Position numbers and translations under genes: made by a program
Shown here: positions 45,672 to 53,056 of the stretch, piece by piece
Layout of the letters: every line of letters begins with the position of its first letter
How positions within the stretch are numbered: position 1 is the stretch's first letter
Assembly: GCA_026989265.1 (NCBI GenBank)
Contig: JALSJP010000002.1
Span: 1-64,000, forward strand
Source: Micavibrio sp.
GTDB lineage: Bacteria; Pseudomonadota; Alphaproteobacteria; Micavibrionales; Micavibrionaceae
Reading direction: 5' to 3'
Length of the DNA stretch: 64,000 nucleotides
Notes under the pieces: generated by a model
Database searches by the model: none
What the model saw: the letters and a program-made list of their open reading frames with translations, nothing else
What the model was told of the DNA's origin: nothing

Positions 45672-47861
45672 TTATCTATAATTATAGGTGTTTTGCATAT
45701 AGTTAAGCAATTCTTGTGATGCTTTGCCATTAACATCTAAATCCATGGATCGTTGGAATTGCTTGATAGCATCTTCCGTCATAGGCCCACTCATACCATC
45801 AATTGATCCTGAATATAGCCCTTTATTCATTAGCTCCTCTTGCACGCGCGATATTATATAGCTTTGCGCATTAGCATTATTTTTAGTTTTTGGCAGGCTT
45901 TCAATTATAATATCTACGTCATCGACGCTGATGCCTAGAGTTTTTGCAAGCTGTTTAAGCGCAGCCTTAGCCTCTTTTGAGCCTTTATCCGCCGCCGCCT
46001 TATACCATGCAAGCGCGTCATTTGGACTGGTCTCTCCTAATAGCCCATTTTCATAGATTAGCCCTAGATTATATGCCGCTTCGACTACGCCTTTATTTGC
46101 CGCTATCTTAAAGAATTCCGCCGCGCGTGTAGGGTTATATGGAACTCCTATCCCTTCAATATTTGCAATTCCAAGATTATAGCTAGCCTCAGCATGACCT
46201 TTATCCGCGGCTTCCTTATATAATGCCATTGCCTTTGATATATCTTGCTTAACGCCAAGCCCTTGATGGTGCAACACTCCTAAATTATATTTTGCGTTAG
46301 CAATGCCATTTTGCGCAGCTTCGTTAAACCATAAAGCCGCACGTTTCATGTTTTGCTTAATTTGACCGTGACCAGCAACATAAATTGCGCCCATATCATG
46401 TTGAGCCTCGCCAACGCCGTTAAATGCTTGGTTTTCAATCTTTTTAGCAATATCATTTAGGTTAGGATCAGGCTTAATCCGTGCCTTTAATGATTTTATA
46501 TATTGCTCATTATTTTGCTTTATAACGGGGGCTTTTTTAATTGGCTCAATTTTATCTTGGACAGTCAGGCTTGACGGCTCAATCTGGTTTAGTCGCTCTG
46601 CTACAATATTAGGGTCTTCCTCAAATGCTTTTATCATTTGCGCGTCATTATTTATATCTAATGCTTTTATATTATCATTTATATTATCATTTATATTATC
46701 ATTAAGGGGCGCAGGCTCCTCATAGCTAGAATAATTATCTTGAATATCTATTGCTGCGCTATTATCTATAAGCGGTATCCCTGCCATAGGCTCGATATTC
46801 TCATAGTCGGGTTGTATGGATATTATCGGCGGCGCAGCGCCACTTCCACGTATAACTTTATTAGGGGCAGGGGGATTTGTAGCCCCGCTTATAATCCAGC
46901 CAAGCAGCAACACCACAACCATCATTAGTGCAAGGCTAGTCGTTTGAATGCGAACAGGCCTCCTCCACCAAGGCATGAGAGCTTCTTCTTGCAAGCGGCG
47001 ATTAAGTGCAATCGGATCAGTTTGCATTGTTTCATCTGTTATTTGCGGCATATTAATGCCAGCAACCGCCCCTTGATCGGTTAGCAAAACCATAGCCTTA
47101 GCATTTAGGGCATCGCGCGTTTCAAGTACAGCTTGCTCTATCCTATCTACTTTCCGCAATATACGGTTGCGATCCTCGATAGCTTTATCAATTTTACGAT
47201 CAAGCTTTATATATTCTGATTTAGTTTCTTCTATCTTATTATCGAAAGCCTCATTGCGTGCCTCTGATTCACTAACCCTCTTTGTAAGTGCAACATAGGC
47301 AGCAACATTATCAACCATCTTCTCGCCTTGCTGTTTTTGCATAGTGGCAAGGGCTTTTTGGCGTTTAATTATTGCCTCATCTTTTTTCTGCTGATCTGTG
47401 ATTTTTTCCTTAAGCTCTTCTAGCGTTTCATCACGCCCGCTATTTTTTTCTTCCAGCTCAATCACTAAATTTTTAGCTTCTTCTAATTGCTTAAGCGTGT
47501 TTTTAACGCTATTTTCAATTCTTGTCGCCTTTTTGCTAGCTTCACTTTGCTTGCTTGAAATCTTTTGCTCAAGATCAATATAGTTTTTTTCTTGCGCAGA
47601 GGTTTTTTCCTCAAGATTTTTTATTGTATCTTTATATTGCTTAAGCTCTTTTGTTACCGCCCCCTTATCAATCTTTGAGCTTTTAAGCTTTGTGTTCAAA
47701 GATTTAAGTAAAAGCAATATCTGCATTTGGGTGTTGTCAGCGGGTAATATAGGCGCATTAGCCTTTTTCGCAGGCTTATCTGCTTTACTGCTTATCGGGG
47801 TATCGTCATTATCGGCATTTTTAAAAAATACGCGCCCTTCTGATGTTTTAGTAAAGCCCAT
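45672..47861 (-). CDS. PodJ-like coiled-coil, Sel1-repeat, peptidoglycan-binding protein
   Basis: 729 residues from the second ATG (47861), since AAGGA lies in the first seven codons; the upstream ATG (47882) has no room for a site. Domains: a long cytoplasmic coiled coil (about 50-270), a membrane segment (about 308-330, MMVVVLLLGWIISG), a low-complexity Asn/Asp region, Sel1-like repeats (about 480-640, AQHDMGAIYVAGHG and later copies) and a C-terminal PG_binding_1 domain (LYSGSIDGMSGPMTEDAIKQ). This order is that of Caulobacter PodJ, a polar-localisation factor. Role inferred from the layout. Confidence 0.8.
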   Translation of the reverse strand: MGFTKTSEGRVFFKNADNDDTPISSKADKPAKKANAPILPADNTQMQILLLLKSLNTKLKSSKIDKGAVTKELKQYKDTIKNLEEKTSAQEKNYIDLEQKISSKQSEASKKATRIENSVKNTLKQLEEAKNLVIELEEKNSGRDETLEELKEKITDQQKKDEAIIKRQKALATMQKQQGEKMVDNVAAYVALTKRVSESEARNEAFDNKIEETKSEYIKLDRKIDKAIEDRNRILRKVDRIEQAVLETRDALNAKAMVLLTDQGAVAGINMPQITDETMQTDPIALNRRLQEEALMPWWRRPVRIQTTSLALMMVVVLLLGWIISGATNPPAPNKVIRGSGAAPPIISIQPDYENIEPMAGIPLIDNSAAIDIQDNYSSYEEPAPLNDNINDNINDNIKALDINNDAQMIKAFEEDPNIVAERLNQIEPSSLTVQDKIEPIKKAPVIKQNNEQYIKSLKARIKPDPNLNDIAKKIENQAFNGVGEAQHDMGAIYVAGHGQIKQNMKRAALWFNEAAQNGIANAKYNLGVLHHQGLGVKQDISKAMALYKEAADKGHAEASYNLGIANIEGIGVPYNPTRAAEFFKIAANKGVVEAAYNLGLIYENGLLGETSPNDALAWYKAAADKGSKEAKAALKQLAKTLGISVDDVDIIIESLPKTKNNANAQSYIISRVQEELMNKGLYSGSIDGMSGPMTEDAIKQFQRSMDLDVNGKASQELLNYMQNTYNYR
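46666..46701. repeat. 12-bp tandem repeat, three perfect copies
   Basis: TTTATATTATCA is repeated three times without a mismatch inside the PodJ-like gene, coding NDNI-type repeats in the periplasmic low-complexity linker. The unit is a multiple of three, so copy-number change lengthens the linker but keeps the frame. Confidence 0.85.
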
Positions 47862-48028
47862 AACTGCCCATCCTTTTTTCATCCTTTCGGAAGATTACCC
47901 AAGAAACTAAAAATAATATCCATATACATAATATGAATCAGTGTTTTTTTGCAAGAAAATCATGATTTTTGTGGTTTTATTCTTTGGATAAGTAGAGATT
48001 GGTGAGCTAATATGTTATTGCTTGCCTC

Positions 48029-48235
48029 ATGGATAATGAAAAATCAGAAAATATTGAGATCACACTGGCGCACCATGAGCAGCAACTTATTGATTTGAAT
48101 GATGTTATTACAGATCAGTGGAAGCATATAGAGCTATTAAACCGCCGCTTGGATAAAGCTCTTGGCAAGATTGAGGATTTGGAAAATCCAGATAAGAGCG
48201 GCTCTGCCCCCGTGGATAGACCACCTCATTATTAG
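48029..48235 (+). CDS. slyX: SlyX family protein
   Basis: 68 residues. A short coiled coil (ITLAHHEQQLIDLNDVITDQ) followed by the SlyX-type C-terminus PVDRPPHY. The family is widespread in Proteobacteria with an unclear role. No strong Shine-Dalgarno sequence is seen before the ATG. It converges with dusB, whose stop is 12 nt beyond its end. Confidence 0.85.
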   Translation: MDNEKSENIEITLAHHEQQLIDLNDVITDQWKHIELLNRRLDKALGKIEDLENPDKSGSAPVDRPPHY

Positions 48236-48247
48236 TCATTAAAGAAA

Positions 48248-49213
48248 TTAGTCATTAAAGAATTTTTGCAGATTGCCCCTAACTTTCTCAGGGTCTTTGA
48301 GTTTATTAATTTTAGCCCTAAACTCTGCCGATGAGGGCATCCCCGCGCAATACCATGATAGATGCTTGCGAGCTAATGGCACTCCTTTTCTTTCCCCATA
48401 ATGAGATAATATGGCATCGTAATGCTCTAATATTACCGTAAGTTTTTCTTGACTGTCAGGCTCATTGCTAATTATTCCAGTGCGCATATAGTCTATTACC
48501 TGCTTTAAAAGCCATGGTCTGCCTTGAATTCCGCGCCCAATCATGACCCCGTCTGCATTGGATTGCTTTAGGGCGCTAATTGCATCTTGCGGAGTGATTA
48601 TATCTCCATTTACAATTACGGGAATATCCACCGCGTCCTTAACTGCGCGTACAGCTTGCCAGTCTGCCTGTCCACTATATTTTTGCTCCCGCGTTCTGCC
48701 GTGGACTGTAATCATTTGAACCCCAACATCTTGCGCCATTTTAGCAAGTCTAGCAGCGTTTAAATTATCACTATCCCAGCCAAGGCGCATTTTGACGCTA
48801 ACGGGGATATTGACCGCCTTAACCGTGGATTCCATAATGGCAGTGGCAAGTTTTTCATCACGCATAAGAGCAGAGCCAGCCATTTTCTTAACTACCTTTT
48901 TTACGGGGCAGCCAAAGTTAATGTCAATAATATCAGCTCCCCGCGCTTCGTTCATGGCGGCAGCTTTCGCCATTATATCAGGATCACAACCTGATAGCTG
49001 CACTGCTATTGGTGATTGCTCTTTGTAGTTTTCATTCATTCGTATAGATCGGCTGGTTTCTTGCAGCATCTCACGGCTAGCAATCATTTCCGAAAAGGTA
49101 AGCCCCGCGCCATATCGCTTTACAAGGGTGCGAAAGGGCAGGTCTGTTATCCCCGACATGGGGGCAAGCAAGACAGGATCTTCAATTTTAATGTTACCTA
49201 CGGAAAAAACCAT
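48248..49213 (-). CDS. dusB: tRNA-dihydrouridine synthase (DusB type)
   Basis: 321 residues. [20 protein letters not shown] and [19 protein letters not shown] (catalytic Cys) are the Dus fold signature, and [14 protein letters not shown] is the phosphate-binding end of the TIM barrel. It reduces uridines in the tRNA D-arm with FMN. DusB is the most widespread member; the subtype is probable. In enterobacteria dusB precedes fis; here the amidase gene starts divergently, 34 nt away. Confidence 0.92.
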   Translation of the reverse strand: MVFSVGNIKIEDPVLLAPMSGITDLPFRTLVKRYGAGLTFSEMIASREMLQETSRSIRMNENYKEQSPIAVQLSGCDPDIMAKAAAMNEARGADIIDINFGCPVKKVVKKMAGSALMRDEKLATAIMESTVKAVNIPVSVKMRLGWDSDNLNAARLAKMAQDVGVQMITVHGRTREQKYSGQADWQAVRAVKDAVDIPVIVNGDIITPQDAISALKQSNADGVMIGRGIQGRPWLLKQVIDYMRTGIISNEPDSQEKLTVILEHYDAILSHYGERKGVPLARKHLSWYCAGMPSSAEFRAKINKLKDPEKVRGNLQKFFND

Positions 49214-49247
49214 GCTAATATATAGGGGATAAGAAGGTGTTAGCGCA

Positions 49248-49955
49248 ATGTTTTTTGGAAAGCCAAAGAATTTGAATTATGAAGATCGCCCTGACGGGGC
49301 AGATCCCTATATCTTATTACTGCATTATACGGGCATGGAAACTATGCAAGCGGCAAAAGACCGTCTGTCTGACCCAAAAAGCAAGGTAAGCGCTCATTAT
49401 TTAATTGATATAGATGGCAGTGTATTTAACCTTGTGCCAGAGGATAAGCGAGCTTGGCACGCTGGGGTATCGTATTGGGATCATGCTACGGATATAAATT
49501 CGCTATCAATAGGGGTGGAGCTTGTAAATCGCGGGCATGAGTTTGGCTATCATGATTTTCCTGATGCGCAAATGCAAAGCTTGCTTGAGCTAAGCTGCGG
49601 TATAATGTCACGCCATGATATTACCCATGTGCTTGGGCATTCTGACGTTGCGCCAGAGCGTAAATCTGATCCAGGGGAATTATTTAACTGGAAATGGCTC
49701 GCAGATCATGGGGTTGGCATCTACCCTAACCCTAATGAGCAAGATATAGAGCAAGCAAAAATAATCGCGCGTAATGATTATGAAGTGGAAAAGCTTTTTG
49801 TTGCTTTTGGCTATAACCCAATGGCGGCTTATATTGATACGGTTATGGCGTTTCATCGTCATTTTTATCCTGAGATATTTGATGTTAGGGGTGAGGGGCA
49901 GATATGTAAGGAAAGCGTCGCCCGTCTATTATCCTTAATTCGCCAATCTCAATAA
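49248..49955 (+). CDS. N-acetylmuramoyl-L-alanine amidase (AmpD/AmiD-like)
   Basis: 235 residues. Amidase_2 fold with zinc ligands H26 (LLLHYTGM), H131 and D141 ([14 protein letters not shown]) and the catalytic-site Glu in GVELVNRG (about 91). The C-terminal about 60 residues form a helical region resembling a peptidoglycan-binding domain, as in AmiD. No signal peptide, so cytosolic recycling (AmpD-like) is more likely than a periplasmic role. It precedes rnpB. Confidence 0.9.
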   Translation: MFFGKPKNLNYEDRPDGADPYILLLHYTGMETMQAAKDRLSDPKSKVSAHYLIDIDGSVFNLVPEDKRAWHAGVSYWDHATDINSLSIGVELVNRGHEFGYHDFPDAQMQSLLELSCGIMSRHDITHVLGHSDVAPERKSDPGELFNWKWLADHGVGIYPNPNEQDIEQAKIIARNDYEVEKLFVAFGYNPMAAYIDTVMAFHRHFYPEIFDVRGEGQICKESVARLLSLIRQSQ

Positions 49956-49968
49956 TGCCTCATAATAG

Positions 49969-49996
49969 TTGATTTTATATATATGTTGTGTATCTT
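49969..49996 (+). promoter_or_regulatory. Promoter of rnpB
   Basis: TTGATT (49969-49974), a 16-nt spacer and TATCTT (49991-49996). A start 7 nt further falls at 50003, exactly where the P1 helix of the RNase P RNA begins, which supports both calls. Confidence 0.65.
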
Positions 49997-50002
49997 TGCC
50001 AT

Positions 50003-50401
50003 GTCGAAGGAATCGGATGACCGCTGCATATTTATATGGAGAGGAAAGTCTGGGCTTCACGGAAAGACGACGCTGAATAACGTTCAGGAAGGGTTTTTTG
50101 CCCTTACGGCTAGTGCTGCAGAAAATTAAACTACCTCTATTGCCCTCGTGGCATAAGAGGAAAAGGTGAGAAGGTGCGGTAAGAGCGCACCGCGAATTTG
50201 GCAACAAATTTGGCATGGTAAACCCCGTCGGAAGCAAGACCAAATAGGGGCTGCATTTATATATGCTTGTCATATATGAAAGATGCTTTCCGCATCGCAG
50301 CTCGGGTAGGTCGCTTGAGATATTTGGTAACAAATATCCTAGATGAATGGTCATCCCTTGATTTTATCAAGGACAGAACCCAGCTTATAGATTTCTTCGA
50401 C
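50003..50401 (+). ncRNA. rnpB: RNase P RNA, bacterial type A
   Basis: Conserved blocks in order: GAGGAAAGTCTGGGCTTCAC (50041-50060), GAAGCAAGACCAAATAGG (50231-50248) and ACAGAACCCAGCTTATAG (50373-50390), which are the universal P-RNA core sequences. The ends GTCGAAGGAA (50003-50012) and TTTCTTCGAC (50392-50401) pair as helix P1. It removes 5' leaders from pre-tRNAs with protein RnpA. Length about 399 nt is normal. Open frames read through here on both strands are shadows. A T-run follows at 50403. Confidence 0.93.
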
Positions 50402-50418
50402 ATTTTTAATTTAAGAGC

Positions 50419-50523
50419 GCGGAATTATCCGCGAGGATGCCGTCGCATCCTTTGGGTTTCAAGAGAGGCGGAATTATCCGCGAGGATGCCGTCGCATCCT
50501 TTGGGTTTTAAGAGAGGCGGATT
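50419..50523. repeat. 49-bp tandem repeat with paired hairpins
   Basis: Two nearly identical 49-bp units start at 50419 and 50468, and a third begins at 50517 but stops after GCGGA. Each unit holds two perfect hairpins, GCGGA/TCCGC with an ATTA loop and GGATGC/GCATCC with a CGTC loop, followed by TTTGGGTTT. The units differ at one base. This looks like a REP-type extragenic palindrome downstream of rnpB; I did not see other copies in the window. Confidence 0.85.
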
Positions 50524-50622
50524 GCTGTTATTTACCTAAAGTATAGCAAAAAGTGCATAAATTATTCACAAGACATGCGGAGGCATATGGGTGTGCGTAT
50601 GCTTATATTATTTTGCGCAAAT

Positions 50623-50656
50623 AAAAACCGCCAGAGTTATCCTCCAGCGGTTTTTT
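50623..50656. terminator. Bidirectional terminator
   Basis: AAAAACCGC (50623-50631) pairs with GCGGTTTTT (50647-50655), with an inner GAG/CTC stem. Flanking A- and T-runs allow termination in both directions: of the rnpB-side transcript on + and of the small ORF on -. Confidence 0.85.
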
Positions 50657-50709
50657 GATTGTCTATTTTGTTCTCTTGTTTTTGAATAAAAACCTGAAAC
50701 TCTTGGTTT

Positions 50710-50814
50710 CTATAGGTTTTCGCCATGTAGGCTTGAGTAATATGAGTGTAAAATTGCACCCATATACAAGCCTCCATTAACAGCCAAAACAAGCATTAAA
50801 ATATTCATTATCAT
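50710..50814 (-). CDS. Candidate 34-residue membrane protein
   Basis: Starts MIMNILMLVLAVNGGLYMGA, a likely membrane segment, preceded by GGGGAG 7 nt before the ATG and followed 54 nt later by a terminator. A second frame in the same DNA (start about 50778, ending in the terminator) codes a 46-residue polar peptide; a frameshift joining the two would give one anchored protein. Coding is not certain. Confidence 0.4.
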   Translation of the reverse strand: MIMNILMLVLAVNGGLYMGAILHSYYSSLHGENL

Positions 50815-51233
50815 AGTTTTCTCCCCACACACGTTTGTAACTATGTTTATTAAGTAAAATAAGTTTTAACGACTTGTTTCGTAAAGTGCAAGAAAAAAAT
50901 TAAGCGTTTGCAGTGAGTTAGATCATTAAGCCTTATATTCCGCGGGGTTGGGGCGTAAAATTATTTTTTGAAAAGTACATTTTTTATGCGATTTTTGTAA
51001 TTTTTGCAAAAAAACCGATTAAACCGAGTATTTTTATTACGCGCTTAGGTTGTGTTTTTGTTATGCATAGGCTTGCCCACAGTTTTATGCACAAGTAAAA
51101 AATATGTTATTTATTAGTGGATTACACGGAGTCCTTGTTGACCTCCCAATCAATCCCATGGTATCCCATATATATACATGCATTACCATTCGGTGTGCTT
51201 TACCTGTGTTTTAAGTGTAAATTAGGAATTATT
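50815..51233. other. Noncoding AT-rich region before mraZ with DnaA-box-like sites
   Basis: This 419-nt stretch has no credible ORF. Its AT-rich core (about 50951-51060) is followed by three 9-mers at 12-bp period: TTATGCATA (51061), TTGCCCACA (51073) and TTATGCACA (51085); the last matches the DnaA-box consensus TTATNCACA. A perfect TTATTCACA lies at 50562-50570 with an inverted one-mismatch partner at 50552-50560. It could be a regulatory or origin-like region. The MraZ operator lies at its right end. Confidence 0.5.
51138..51168 (+). promoter_or_regulatory. MraZ operator (three TGGGA boxes) beside a -35-like TTGACC
   Basis: On the minus strand TGGGA occurs three times with exactly 5-nt spacers, at 51164-51168, 51154-51158 and 51144-51148 (TCCCA on +). 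MraZ of E. coli binds three TGGGN repeats separated by 5 nt upstream of its own gene, so autorepression of this cluster is expected. TTGACC (51138-51143) abuts the boxes; no good -10 was found, so the promoter position is unsure. Confidence 0.8.
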
Positions 51234-51692
51234 TTGGCGTTATTTTTATCGACATACACGAATAAAATAGACAAAAAAGGGCGGGTTTCCGTGCCTGCTC
51301 CATTCCGCTCGGCGCTTGCGGATCAGCTCCATCATGGCATTGTGCTGTTTGGATCTAACCAGCATGCATGTATTGAAGGCTTTGATTGGGCGAAAATGGA
51401 TGAGATTGGTACTCGCATGGATCACTATGATTTGTTTTCTGATGATCAGGATGATCTTGCAACTACGATTTTTGGTGAGAGCGTCCAGTTGTTTTTTGAT
51501 GGTGAGGGCAGGGTGACATTGCCGCTTGATCTGATTGAGGCTGCTAATATCAGTGATAAAGCCACATTTGTTGGGCTTGGGCGTAAGTTTCAGATATGGT
51601 CGCCTGATATGTTCGCCCGCCGTAAGGAGCAAGCAAGGGGTGCGGCTGCCGAGCGCAATTTAACAATTCCAAAAGTGGGTGGCGCATCATGA
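51234..51692 (+). CDS. mraZ: Transcriptional regulator MraZ
   Basis: 152 residues from a TTG at 51234 (MALFLSTYTNKIDKKGRVSV), with AGGAAT 7 nt before it. A longer frame from 51117 would read through the operator and has no family match, so it is rejected. Two SpoVT/AbrB-like repeats hold DKKGRVSVPAPFR and DGEGRVTLPLDLI. It forms a ring that represses the dcw cluster. The stop overlaps the rsmH ATG (ATGA). Confidence 0.93.
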   Translation: MALFLSTYTNKIDKKGRVSVPAPFRSALADQLHHGIVLFGSNQHACIEGFDWAKMDEIGTRMDHYDLFSDDQDDLATTIFGESVQLFFDGEGRVTLPLDLIEAANISDKATFVGLGRKFQIWSPDMFARRKEQARGAAAERNLTIPKVGGAS

Positions 51693-52621
51693 ATTTGCAC
51701 TACCCCGTTATGCTGCCTGAAATTTTGCAGGCGTTATCCCCCAAAGATGGTGGGGTATATGTTGACGGGACTTTTGGAAATGGCGGCTATACATCTGCGA
51801 TTTTAGAGTCTTCTAATTGCACCGTCTATGCGATTGATCGTGATGGAAATGCGGCGGCTAGGGCAGGTGAGCTTAAAGATAAATATGGTGATCGCTTTGT
51901 TTTTTTGCGCGGATGTTTTGGTGATGTTAAATCTTTGCTTTCTTCTGCTGGAGTTGAAAAATTGGACGGATTTGTTCTTGATGTTGGCGTATCTTCCATG
52001 CAAATTGATGAGGCCGCGCGCGGATTTTCATTCCAAAGGGACGGCGCACTTGATATGCGTATGGACGCTAGCTCGGGCATTACAGCGGCAGATATCGTAA
52101 ACACATATGAGGAAGAAAAGCTTGCCAATTTAATTTATGAATATGGCGGAGAGCGTAAATCTCGCCATGTTGCGCGTAAAATCGTAGAAATGCGCATTGA
52201 TAAGCCGTTCGAGCGAACTTTGGAGCTAGCGGATGCGGTGCGCTCGGTCATATATAGGTCTCATAAAGATAAGATCGACCCCGCAACCCGTACATTTCAG
52301 GCTTTGCGCATTGCTGTAAATGATGAGCTTGGCGAGCTTGAGCGCGCGTTAGATGCTTCTATTGACATTTTATCATTGGGCGGGGTTTTGGCGGTTGTGT
52401 CATTCCATTCGCTTGAAGACGGGCGCGTAAAGCGTTTTTTAAAGGAAAAAGCTGGCGATATATCTAAAGGCTCGCGCCATATGCCGCAAGTCGATGATAA
52501 GGCTGCCTCCGTGTTTAAAATACTGTCTCGAAAGGCTATTAAACCATCTGATCAGGAAATATCCGAAAACCCGCGCTCACGCTCGGCTAGGATGAGGGTG
52601 GGGGTGCGCTGTGAAGGGTAA
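51689..52621 (+). CDS. rsmH: 16S rRNA (cytosine-1402-N4)-methyltransferase
   Basis: 310 residues. HYPVMLPEILQAL at the start, the SAM loop VDGTFGNGGYTSAIL and SFHSLEDGRVKRFLKEK in the C-terminal half identify RsmH (MraW). It methylates C1402 in the 16S decoding centre. It overlaps mraZ by 4 nt and ftsL by 11 nt in the standard dcw order. Confidence 0.96.
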   Translation: MNLHYPVMLPEILQALSPKDGGVYVDGTFGNGGYTSAILESSNCTVYAIDRDGNAAARAGELKDKYGDRFVFLRGCFGDVKSLLSSAGVEKLDGFVLDVGVSSMQIDEAARGFSFQRDGALDMRMDASSGITAADIVNTYEEEKLANLIYEYGGERKSRHVARKIVEMRIDKPFERTLELADAVRSVIYRSHKDKIDPATRTFQALRIAVNDELGELERALDASIDILSLGGVLAVVSFHSLEDGRVKRFLKEKAGDISKGSRHMPQVDDKAASVFKILSRKAIKPSDQEISENPRSRSARMRVGVRCEG

Positions 52622-53054
52622 TATCATCAAATATGGCGTTGTTATTGCCCTTGTTGTTAGTAGTGGTGGCGTGCTTATGAATGTCTCTCAGCAAGTGCAA
52701 ACTGCAGAGCGCGAGGTTAAAAGATATGATAGAAAATTAGCCGCCAAAGAAGAATCTATCCGCGTTTTAAAGGCGGAGTGGGCATATCTAAATAACCCTG
52801 CTCGCCTTGAACTATTGGTATCTAGCGGGCTTAGTCTATCCGCAGCTAACTCTATGGATATAATTTCTGATATATCCAATGATGAGGAGAGCAATAAAGA
52901 GCCTTCCGTCTCCTCCCCCGTGTTTGCGCCCGCAAATCATGTTAATTCTGCGCCATTGCATCGCGATATCTCCTATGTGCCTATTCCGCGCAAATCCCCC
53001 GTTAATATTAAGAATGCTAATTTCAATAATAATAACAATGGAGGTGCGCGGTAA
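52611..53054 (+). CDS. ftsL: Cell division protein FtsL
   Basis: 147 residues, GTG start (52611) inside the end of rsmH. One membrane segment (about 7-26) then a leucine-zipper-type coiled coil (REVKRYDRKLAAKEESIRVL), with a long polar periplasmic tail that ends in an Asn run. It forms the FtsQLB/FtsL complex that activates FtsWI. Sequence is poorly conserved; the call leans on position between rsmH and ftsI. Confidence 0.85.
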   Translation: MKGNIIKYGVVIALVVSSGGVLMNVSQQVQTAEREVKRYDRKLAAKEESIRVLKAEWAYLNNPARLELLVSSGLSLSAANSMDIISDISNDEESNKEPSVSSPVFAPANHVNSAPLHRDISYVPIPRKSPVNIKNANFNNNNNGGAR

Positions 53055-53056
53055 TA

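Noticed and set aside
49935-50539. Open frames on both strands across rnpB and its repeat
   Set aside because: The DNA carries the conserved RNase P RNA blocks and hairpin repeats; the frames match no protein pattern.
51117-51233. Upstream extension of mraZ
   Set aside because: It would translate the MraZ operator, and the family N-terminus (FLSTYTNK) begins at the TTG.
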